Assembly: GCA_028692715.1 (NCBI GenBank)
Contig: JAQUWU010000001.1
Coordinates: forward strand, 124,001 to 188,000
Length of the DNA: 64,000 nucleotides
From: Paludibacter sp.
GTDB lineage: Bacteria > Bacteroidota > Bacteroidia > Bacteroidales > Paludibacteraceae
Direction: 5' to 3'
The position numbers and the translations under genes are program-made. This document shows positions 56,274-63,031 of the stretch, piece after piece; the first letter of the stretch is position 1, and the number at the start of each line of letters is the position of its first letter. The notes beneath the pieces were generated by a model that was not told where the DNA came from, searched no databases, and saw nothing but the letters and a program-made list of their open reading frames with translations.

Positions 56274-56717
56274 ATGGGAAACTTAAAATTATTTATTTCG
56301 ACACTCTCTTTTCTTTTTTTGCTGTCGGCCACTGCAACCTGCTACATATACAAAAAGGCAGTAAGTACAACGCAAAACATAGAAACTGAAGAGTTGTATA
56401 CACAAACAAGCTTTCTTGGGACTATTGGCATTCCAAACGAAGGCAACCATTCGATAAGATCTTCACCTACAAGGTGCTCAACAATAATTGAAGCCGATTC
56501 GTTAAAATTTTCGGTTCAGATTGAAGGTAAAAACAACCAAGTCGTGGTTAATGGAAAAAAAATGGAAACAGACACCAGCTCAACTCAGAAGAAAAATGTA
56601 ATTCGTGTGAGCGGTGAAGGAAATTCAATTGACATCAAACAAACGAACGGAAAATCTGAAGTGAAAGTGAAACAAAAAGGCAGCAATAACGAAGTAAAAA
56701 TTATTCAAAGTAATTAA
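56274..56717 (+). CDS. Small curlin-repeat-like membrane/exported protein, copy A
   Basis: 147 residues. One N-terminal hydrophobic segment (about 5-25) as signal peptide or anchor, then a spacer with EELYTQ and NHSIRSSPTRC. The C-terminal third is built of short amyloid-type strands with Gln/Asn ladders: GEGNSIDIKQTNGKSEVKVKQKGSNNEVKIIQ. This looks like a minor curli subunit or nucleator. The copy B equivalent at 60343 is a pseudogene. Start fits a normal ATG; no clear ribosome site, as usual in the phylum. Confidence 0.65.
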   Translation: MGNLKLFISTLSFLFLLSATATCYIYKKAVSTTQNIETEELYTQTSFLGTIGIPNEGNHSIRSSPTRCSTIIEADSLKFSVQIEGKNNQVVVNGKKMETDTSSTQKKNVIRVSGEGNSIDIKQTNGKSEVKVKQKGSNNEVKIIQSN

Positions 56718-56767
56718 AAATTTCAAATCTAATTTCTCTATTTAATCAACATTTAAAACTTAAAACA

Positions 56768-57625
56768 ATGAAAAAACTAAGTTTAATTTTAGGAATGGTG
56801 CTAGCCGTAAGTATGGTAATGGCACAAACGGTAAAAACAACGATTGGTCAATACGGTGTAAGGAATGAAGCAAATGTTACACAAGAAGCATGTTTAAGCG
56901 GATGTCCAACGATTATCATGGCAGTGCAAACAGGTTCTTGGAACGTGTTAAACACCAGTCAAACTGGTATGGATAACTACATTGAATTGAGACAAGGTGG
57001 AGTTCAGAACGAAGCCAATATGGAACAACTTACCTGTGACATAGCTTGGGAAGGTTCAGGTTCTACTGGAGGTAAAAATACCGCAGACATTTATCAAACT
57101 GGCACATACGGCGAAGCAAATCTTAGCCAAATGGAAAAAGTGGATGTTGTTGAACCTCCCGCTAACCCAGATTTGAGCACTAATGTTGCACGCGCAAGCC
57201 AAAGTGGAAATGACAATACTTATAACTTGGATCAAGGCCGTAGAACTTGGAAACCAACTAACTTCTCTACATTGGCACAAACGGGAAACAGAAATATGGC
57301 TGACATTGATCAGTTTGGTGCCACTAATTATAGTGATATTAAACAATATGGTATGTATAACGATGCTTTTTTAGATCAACATAACTATAATCCTACAAAC
57401 GGATCTGTTCCATGGTGGTCTAAGAGTTATTCAACACAAGTAAATAAAGGGAACTTTCTTGATGTCTATCAACATGGTAACGCAAACTTACAATATGCAG
57501 AATCAACTCAAAATGGTAATGCAAATGAGACTGACATTAAACAAGTAAGTATGCAAACTCAACTTGTTGCAGCTGTACAATATGGAACTGACATCATTAA
57601 CATTACTCAAATTGATCAGGAGTAG
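56768..57625 (+). CDS. Curlin-repeat amyloid subunit, copy A (CsgA-like)
   Basis: 285 residues. Signal peptide about 1-19 (MVMA|QTV). The rest is about a dozen curlin-type units of the form Q-x-G-x-x-N-x-(A/x)-x-(I/L)-x-Q, for example IGQYGVRNEANVTQ, LAQTGNRNMADIDQFG, YQHGNANLQYAESTQNGNANETDIKQ. These fold into the stacked strand-loop-strand amyloid of curli. It has more repeats than E. coli CsgA (five). Predicted major fibre subunit, secreted through CsgG. It differs in sequence from the copy B protein (60831), so the copies have diverged. Confidence 0.85.
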   Translation: MKKLSLILGMVLAVSMVMAQTVKTTIGQYGVRNEANVTQEACLSGCPTIIMAVQTGSWNVLNTSQTGMDNYIELRQGGVQNEANMEQLTCDIAWEGSGSTGGKNTADIYQTGTYGEANLSQMEKVDVVEPPANPDLSTNVARASQSGNDNTYNLDQGRRTWKPTNFSTLAQTGNRNMADIDQFGATNYSDIKQYGMYNDAFLDQHNYNPTNGSVPWWSKSYSTQVNKGNFLDVYQHGNANLQYAESTQNGNANETDIKQVSMQTQLVAAVQYGTDIINITQIDQE

Positions 57626-57689
57626 TTAGTTTGATTAAAGTTATTTTTCAATGACTACAATTAAAGATCAAAGTGTTATGACCAAATTC

Positions 57690-57784
57690 CTGCCACCATC
57701 TTAATTAAACAGGACAGGTTAAACCCTGAAATCTAAATGCGATGGTTAATCCCCCGGCTTGCGAAAGCCGGGGTAAATTAAAAA
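57690..57784 (+). ncRNA. Conserved intercistronic RNA element with GCGA-capped hairpin, copy A
   Basis: About 90 bases are nearly identical to 61873-61968. The hairpin is CCCCGGCTT (57753-57761), loop GCGA, AAGCCGGGG (57766-57774), preceded by the conserved stretch AATCTAAATGCGATGG. In copy B one pair has changed on both sides (C-G to T-A), so pairing is kept. It lies between the two curlin genes, with no T-run, so it may stabilise the upstream mRNA or limit the downstream one. Confidence 0.7.
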
Positions 57785-57805
57785 GCCGAGCTAAATAAAA
57801 TAATT

Positions 57806-58654
57806 ATGAAAACAACTATTCCATATATATTACTCTTGTTGACCTTTAGCTTATTCGCTAAAGCTCAAGAAATCATTAACAACGAAGCTGCCAACAACAT
57901 TGAAGCAATTCGACAAATTAGCGTCTCGGATATGGATATATTCTTAAGTTTTCAGAGTTGGAACAATGTGGCTGCAAGCAAGACTATTTCTAAACAAATT
58001 GGTAATTATAACAAATTGACTATCAATCAGTATGACAGGGGCGAGATGAATATGGTTAACAAAGCTTTTACAACCCAGACCGGGAATTCAAATGAATTAA
58101 CCTTAGGTCAGATAGGAAGTAATAATTTGTTGCTTGCTTACCAAATGGGATATCAAAATACTGCGGATAATACAAACAAGATGATTGAATACAGTTATAG
58201 CTCAATAAACTGCAGCAAAACTACTAATGTTAACCAAAGCTTTGGCGGAGGCAATAAGTTAGATATAGCACAAGAAGGAACCGACAATGTTGCTTTATCT
58301 TTTCAGCAAGGCACAGACAATACTTTTGTAGCTAAACAGACAGGCAGAAAAAACTATTTAATGGTTTTGCAAAGAGGGACAAGCAATTCGGTTAGCGGTT
58401 TTAATCAAGAAAACCAGACTGCTGATGCTTTGTTGGATGTGATTATTCAGGTAGGGGACAATCTGGAACTCAAAACCGATGAGTTTGCAAGATCAAAAAC
58501 AAGAGGCAATAGTATAACTCAAACCGGGACCAATTTAAGTCTCGAATTGAGCAATGAAATATTAAACAACAAGGGTGGATTAGAGGTTTCTCAAAAAGGT
58601 AACGATATGAAAGTGATAGTCGATCAATCTTACTTTGCATTTCCATTGAAATAA
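57806..58654 (+). CDS. Second curlin-like protein, copy A (CsgB-like candidate)
   Basis: 282 residues. Signal peptide about 1-20 (LFAKAQ). Conserved N-terminal block NNIEAIRQIS, then curlin units (KQIGNYNKLTINQ, TQTGNSNELTLGQIGSNNLLLAYQMG, QEGTDNVALSFQQGTDNTFVAKQTG), and a distinctive ending GGLEVSQKGNDMKVIVDQSYFAFPLK. Its partner at 61969 keeps the same frame and an almost identical C-terminal third. A non-repeat C-terminus next to the main subunit resembles CsgB, which anchors and nucleates fibres. Nucleator role is inferred. Confidence 0.8.
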   Translation: MKTTIPYILLLLTFSLFAKAQEIINNEAANNIEAIRQISVSDMDIFLSFQSWNNVAASKTISKQIGNYNKLTINQYDRGEMNMVNKAFTTQTGNSNELTLGQIGSNNLLLAYQMGYQNTADNTNKMIEYSYSSINCSKTTNVNQSFGGGNKLDIAQEGTDNVALSFQQGTDNTFVAKQTGRKNYLMVLQRGTSNSVSGFNQENQTADALLDVIIQVGDNLELKTDEFARSKTRGNSITQTGTNLSLELSNEILNNKGGLEVSQKGNDMKVIVDQSYFAFPLK

Positions 58655-59076
58655 AAAAAGGATCTCATCCCTATAAAAGAGTCAAGGATTTATTTCCTGA
58701 TATCGATTTTTCGTAAAAAGTAATGTTCTAGATATATAAAAAAAAGGATATAGCAATAGCAGCATAATCATCAGAAAAAAAATCAACAGAAGATAGTTGG
58801 AATAAAAATTTAGTTGGCAGTAATTAAAAAAAAACTGATTTTTTTGAAAAGGCTGTTGCATAATCTGTAGATGAGGAGACAATAATTAATATAAATTATT
58901 ATGCATTATGATACAAAACCGCAATACTTGCGAAGTTGTTTTAAATGAGTTTTGCTTCCATTATAATTGAAGATATTTTGGAGACAAATTGTTTGTCAGC
59001 CTGTTTATAGCCTGCAGGAGCTATAAAAGCAAGACTTAAAACATTCAAGCGGATATTCATATAAATATTTTAAGAT
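58655..59076. other. Intergenic region before RR-B
   Basis: 422 bases. Contains CAAAACCGCAATACTTG (58914-58930), matched at 15 of 17 positions by 62949-62965 upstream of the OmpA-CsgE gene, and a seven-bp inverted repeat (TTATAGC 59005-59011 with 59020-59026). No gene. A 66-codon minus-strand frame here is very hydrophobic and low in complexity and I do not accept it. Confidence 0.45.
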
Positions 59077-59739
59077 ATGGAACCGAAAACGAATAAAAAA
59101 CCTACCATAATTATAGTAGATGATCACAAAATTTTTCTACAGGCTTTAGAAGCAATAATTAACAATCAAGGAATTGCCACAATAATTGGTCGAGCCTCCA
59201 ATGGTTTGGACTTTATCAAACTGCTGGAAAACATGAAGCCCGATTTGGTTTTAATGGATATAGAAATGCCAATTATGGATGGGATAGAAGCAACAGGTAA
59301 AGCACTAGAAATAAGACCTAACATGAAAATTATTGTCTTGACCATGTATGAAAACGAATACTATTATTATAAAATGATTGACTTAGGTGTTAAAGGATTA
59401 ATTTTAAAGTCTAATGGTATAAACGAACTTGAAAAAGCCATTCACGATGTCATGTTAGGTGAAAGTTATTTCTCCAATGAAATACTTCGGAATTTCTTTT
59501 TAAATTTAAACGTCAAAAACATCAACTGCACATTTGAAAAATCGATACTTACAAAAAGAGAAATTGAGGTTTTAAAACAGATTTTCTTGGGTTTAACCAC
59601 ACAAGAAATTGCTCAAAAACTTAGAGTTAGCCTTAGAACAGTTAAATGTCACAGGTCACATTTATTGGAAAAGACTGCTTGTAAAAACACACCAAGTTTG
59701 ATACGATATGCCTTGAAAAATAAAATTATATACCTGTGA
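59077..59739 (+). CDS. NarL/LuxR-type response regulator, copy B (RR-B)
   Basis: 220 residues, same length and register as RR-A: Asp61 phospho-acceptor in LVLMDIEMPIMDG, HTH at about 157-220 (LTKREIEVLKQIFLGLTTQEIAQKL, VSLRTVKCHRSHLL). The receiver signature DDHKIFLQ and the DLGVKG...INELEKAIHDVMLGESYFSNE segment match RR-A closely. The HTH recognition helix differs slightly (RVSLRTVKCHRSH versus NISPKTVKSHRSN). Probably arose with the tandem duplication of the curli module. No kinase is adjacent to this copy. Confidence 0.92.
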   Translation: MEPKTNKKPTIIIVDDHKIFLQALEAIINNQGIATIIGRASNGLDFIKLLENMKPDLVLMDIEMPIMDGIEATGKALEIRPNMKIIVLTMYENEYYYYKMIDLGVKGLILKSNGINELEKAIHDVMLGESYFSNEILRNFFLNLNVKNINCTFEKSILTKREIEVLKQIFLGLTTQEIAQKLRVSLRTVKCHRSHLLEKTACKNTPSLIRYALKNKIIYL

Positions 59740-59811
59740 TTTAGCTAAGACCAAGTTGAATAATTTTTTCTAGTTCCTTGTTTTTTTCCACATACATCAA
59801 ACCGTTTTGAT

Positions 59812-59859
59812 AACCAACCAACCAACCAACCAACCAACCAACCAACCAACCAACCAACC
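59812..59859 (+). repeat. (AACC)12 microsatellite
   Basis: Twelve perfect copies of AACC in 48 bases. Tracts of this sort change length by slippage during replication. It lies about 300 bases upstream of the copy B promoter -7 element and 70 bases after RR-B, outside any gene. Confidence 0.95.
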
Positions 59860-60063
59860 CATCTCGACTCAAAACACTCCAATCTTGTTTCTTTACTTCC
59901 TAAAAACTGAACTGTTCATATTCAGTTAAGCTTAGTCCTAATTGAATGTTTTTTTTTAATACCTTAGTTTTTTTATATTTTCACCAGCAGTCTATAATTC
60001 TCATAATCTGTCGATTAACCACACAACCCACTTTAAGTAGGATATTTATCTACTCTTTTAGTA

Positions 60064-60168
60064 CTAGTAGATATACTTCTTTAGTTCTCATATATACTCC
60101 TTCCTACCCTTGTAAACGACTTCAGCACACCTTACTTTTACAGCAGTTAAAATAAAGATTTCAGAAAG
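60064..60168 (+). promoter_or_regulatory. Duplicated curli promoter block, copy B
   Basis: Ungapped match to 55357-55461 with the same landmarks: AGTAGATATACT (60066-60077), ATATACTCCTTC (from 60092), TTG (60110-60112), 20 bases, TACTTTTA (60133-60140), TTTCAG (60159-60164). Here it directly precedes the small curlin gene remnant and the curlin genes, so it likely drives them. Confidence 0.65.
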
Positions 60169-60342
60169 CACGATGACATACAAAAAAAAACATAGCAATG
60201 AATATTATAGCGTGGTTTTTAAAATTTGTTTTTCGATAACTGATTTTGGTAGTATGTTGCTCTTAAACTATTTCAAACAAACACAGCCTATTTAACCAAA
60301 TCGAAAACAAAGCATTATTATTTAATTCAAAATCCATAAGAT

Positions 60343-60780
60343 ATGGAAAATATAAGATTATTTATTTGGACTCTCACTTTTTTTCCCTTGTTGTTAGCCA
60401 TTGCAGTATACTACATACACAAAAAGCCGGTAAGCATGAAGCAAGACATTCAAACTGAGGAGTTGTACACAGAAGCAATCTCTACCGAAGTTTTAGGAAT
60501 TGAAAAAGCGGGAAACCATTCGATTAGATCCTCACCTATAGGGTGCACGCCAACAGCTGATGCCAATTCGTTCAAATTTACAGTTCAGATTTTAAAAAAA
60601 ACTTGTCGTAGTTAACGGAAAAAAGTGAAATCGAATACCTGTTCAGCTCAGAAGGAAAATACAATTCGAGTGAAAGGTGAAGAAAATTCATTAGACATCC
60701 AACAAACCGACTAAAAATCTGAAATATATGTTAAGCGAAACGACTGAAGTAACAAAGTAGAAATTTTTCAAAACAATTAA
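60343..60780 (+). pseudogene. Decayed small curlin-like gene, copy B
   Basis: The first 86 codons match the intact gene at 56274 (LFIWTLTFF, EELYTEA, NHSIRSSPIGC, FKFTVQI), then the frame breaks at an A8 run (60594-60601) and stops at 60615. The homologous reading resumes in another frame: VVVNGKKVKS, NTIRVKGEENSLDIQQTD, then in-frame TAA stops interrupt it before EIFQNN at 60780. One frameshift and two stops mean it is non-functional unless the N-terminal 90 residues alone are used. Confidence 0.82.
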
Positions 60781-60830
60781 AATTTCAAAACCTATTTTTT
60801 TTTATTTAATAACATTTAAAATTTAAAATC

Positions 60831-61847
60831 ATGAAAAAACTAAATTTAATTTTGGCACTTGCCTTTATGGCAACAGGTTTATTCGCTCAGGATAATATAG
60901 CAAGAGTAACCGACAATGGTAATGAAAACATGTCATTAATTGATCAGACAAAAGACCTTCAAGGTTCACCAAACCGTGCTACGATAACTCAAGTTGGTGA
61001 TAAAAACATTGCAAATGAAGCCCCTACTTACCTAAGTAAGATTTTAGGACTTGACTTGAGTAGTGCCATTGGTATCACACAAGAAGGAGCTAACAATGTC
61101 GGTGTTATCGAACAAACAAGAACAGCTACTAATAATGTTTTTCTAGATGGTCCAGTAGCAGGTATGTTCCAAGATGGTAAAAGAAATGATGCATTCATTT
61201 CACAATATGGTACATATAAAGTTACAACACAAGATGCATGGGTAAATCAAATTGGTAACGACAATGAAAGTGATCAAATTCAAAACACTTTTTGGGGTTC
61301 AAGTTTCGTTCTTCAATTAGGAGACAAGAACACTGCATTGACAAATCAAATTACAGGTAATGAATTTCATGCCGATATCAGACAAGTAGGTGATGAAAAC
61401 ACAGCCGAAATATTCCAAGTTGGAGATAACGGTAATACAGCTAAGAATTGGGCTTCTGCAGATCAAAGAGGTGATAAAAACACATCTTTTCAAAGTCAAG
61501 ATGGAAGCCTAAATAAATCATTTGCTTATCAACAAGGTGAAGAAAACTTATCGAGACTTTATCAAACAGGCATAGGCAACGAGGTTATTAGTAGTCAATA
61601 CGGATGCAATAACAGCTCAAAATTAATGCAATCAGATGGCTCAACAGCTGATATTTATCAAAGAGGTGACGATAACACTTTGAAAGGCATTATGGGCTTT
61701 GATGACGAATATGCTTTGTCCGACAATAGTAGTTTATTGCTAAGACAATGGGGAGACGACAACGTTCTTGAATTGTATCAAGAAAATAGTAGTGCTTATG
61801 TTAGACAAAATGGTAGTATGAATGAATCTCTTGTATTACAACACTAA
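60831..61847 (+). CDS. Curlin-repeat amyloid subunit, copy B (CsgA-like)
   Basis: 338 residues. Signal peptide about 1-19 (GLFA|QDN). About fifteen curlin-type units, for example ITQVGDKNIANE, ITQEGANNVGVIEQ, IRQVGDENTAEIFQVGDNGNTAKN, ADQRGDKNTSFQSQDGSLNKSFAYQQGEENLSRLYQTG, IYQRGDDNTL. It is richer in Asp/Glu than copy A, so surface charge should differ. Predicted major fibre subunit. Length and repeat number differ from copy A (285 residues), showing repeat gain or loss after duplication. Confidence 0.87.
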   Translation: MKKLNLILALAFMATGLFAQDNIARVTDNGNENMSLIDQTKDLQGSPNRATITQVGDKNIANEAPTYLSKILGLDLSSAIGITQEGANNVGVIEQTRTATNNVFLDGPVAGMFQDGKRNDAFISQYGTYKVTTQDAWVNQIGNDNESDQIQNTFWGSSFVLQLGDKNTALTNQITGNEFHADIRQVGDENTAEIFQVGDNGNTAKNWASADQRGDKNTSFQSQDGSLNKSFAYQQGEENLSRLYQTGIGNEVISSQYGCNNSSKLMQSDGSTADIYQRGDDNTLKGIMGFDDEYALSDNSSLLLRQWGDDNVLELYQENSSAYVRQNGSMNESLVLQH

Positions 61848-61872
61848 TAATTGAAAATCACAAGAAATTTCT

Positions 61873-61968
61873 GTCACCATCTTAATTAAATACATCAGGT
61901 TAATCCTTGAAATCTAAATGCGATGGTTAATCCCCTGGCTTGCGAAAGCCAGGGTAAATTAAAAAATC
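61873..61968 (+). ncRNA. Conserved intercistronic RNA element, copy B
   Basis: Hairpin CCCTGGCTT (61933-61941), loop GCGA, AAGCCAGGG (61946-61954). The T-A pair replaces the C-G pair of copy A on both strands at once. The hairpin ends 14 bases before the ATG at 61969, close enough to affect translation start of the second curlin-like gene. Confidence 0.7.
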
Positions 61969-62790
61969 ATGAAAACAACTGCTCCTTACATATTACTCAT
62001 GTTAACGTTTAGTTTGTTTACTAGCGCTCAAAAAATGATTAACGACCTTGATGCTAATAACATTGAAGCAATTCAACAATTAAGCACTTCGGGCTTGGAA
62101 AATATTTTAAATTTCCAAAATTTAAATAATACGACTTCCAACTATGTAATGTCGCAACAAATTGGTAATTCAAACACTATCAATGTCAACCAACAAAACA
62201 CCGGAAACTTGAATTCAAGTAATAAATCTTTTAGTTTTCAAGTTGGTAACTCTAACGAGTTATCACTCGGTCAGATAGGTAGCAACAACATATTGCTTGG
62301 TTATCAAATGGGACAGACAAGTGCCAGTCGGATTCAAGCTAATGGATTTCAATGCAGTATCGAAACCTCAGCACAAGAGGGCGAACGCAACAGGATAAAC
62401 ATAACACAAGAGGGTATTAACAACGGAGTAATGTCAGTTCAACAAGGAGTTGAGAATGAACTAGAGGTTCAACAAATTGGAATGAATAATTATTTGATGA
62501 CATTGCAAAGAGGAACAAAAAATTCGATTGCCGGGTTTAAACAGGAAAACCAGAATACAGGTGTTTTAGTTGATAAAATTATTCAGGTAGGAGATAATTT
62601 AGAATTCAAAACAAACGAATTTGCTAAATCAAAAACACAAGGCAACAACATAACTCAAGCCGGAACCAATCTAAGTCTCGAATTGAATAATGGAATGTTA
62701 AACAACAAGGGGGGATTAGAAGTTTCACAAAAAGGTAACGATATGAAAGTCCTTATCGACCAATCTTATTTTGCATTTCCATTGAAATAA
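61969..62790 (+). CDS. Second curlin-like protein, copy B (CsgB-like candidate)
   Basis: 273 residues. Signal peptide about 1-20 (LFTSAQ). Same plan as the protein at 57806: NNIEAIQQLS block, curlin units (QQIGNSNTINVNQQNTG, FQVGNSNELSLGQIGSNNILLGYQMGQ, QQGVENELEVQQIG), and the shared ending GGLEVSQKGNDMKVLIDQSYFAFPLK. The middle is nine residues shorter. Strong C-terminal conservation while repeats drift suggests the tail binds a fixed partner, such as the outer membrane or a CsgF-like protein. Confidence 0.82.
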   Translation: MKTTAPYILLMLTFSLFTSAQKMINDLDANNIEAIQQLSTSGLENILNFQNLNNTTSNYVMSQQIGNSNTINVNQQNTGNLNSSNKSFSFQVGNSNELSLGQIGSNNILLGYQMGQTSASRIQANGFQCSIETSAQEGERNRINITQEGINNGVMSVQQGVENELEVQQIGMNNYLMTLQRGTKNSIAGFKQENQNTGVLVDKIIQVGDNLEFKTNEFAKSKTQGNNITQAGTNLSLELNNGMLNNKGGLEVSQKGNDMKVLIDQSYFAFPLK

Positions 62791-62799
62791 TATTGATTC

Positions 62800-62820
62800 T
62801 CATCTCCGTATAGGAGGTGA
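62800..62820 (+). repeat. Small hairpin after the copy B curlin genes
   Basis: TCATCTCC (62800-62807) pairs with GGAGGTGA (62813-62820) through one G-T pair, loop GTATA. There is no T-run, so it is a weak terminator at best and read-through to the gene at 63032 is possible. Confidence 0.45.
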
Positions 62821-63031
62821 AGATCTTATTAATTCAAAATAATAGCATTTACATCCTGTTTTTTTACCCTTTTCATTCCATAAACAAATACAATGAATAG
62901 AACTATTCAAATAAATTCATAGAATCGGTCTTTTTTTTAATCTTATTTCAAAACGACAATACTTGATAATGCATTTTAATTGTTTTACAGGTTTCTATTT
63001 TTATTTATTCACCTAATATAAATCAATCAGC

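Larger units (their letters stand above)
59740..60342. other. Intergenic region with tetranucleotide repeat and promoter
   Basis: 603 bases between RR-B and the copy B small curlin pseudogene, holding an (AACC)12 tract and the second conserved promoter block. No gene is supported; a 69-codon plus-strand frame overlaps the promoter and has no sign of selection. Confidence 0.6.

Noticed and set aside
57753..57774. Intercistronic hairpin considered as a rho-independent terminator
   Set aside because: It is followed by TAAATTAAAAA, not a T-run, and it lies within a co-oriented gene pair in both modules.
58682..58882. 66-codon minus-strand frame, very hydrophobic
   Set aside because: Low-complexity Phe/Leu-rich translation of AT-rich intergenic DNA, with no start signal and no relative in the matching region of the other module.
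59812..59859. (AACC)12 tract considered as a CRISPR-like or spacer repeat array
   Set aside because: There are no spacers; it is a simple tandem microsatellite.
59946..60155. 69-codon plus-strand frame between RR-B and the curlin B genes
   Set aside because: It covers the conserved promoter block, and the corresponding DNA at 55240-55450 has no matching frame.
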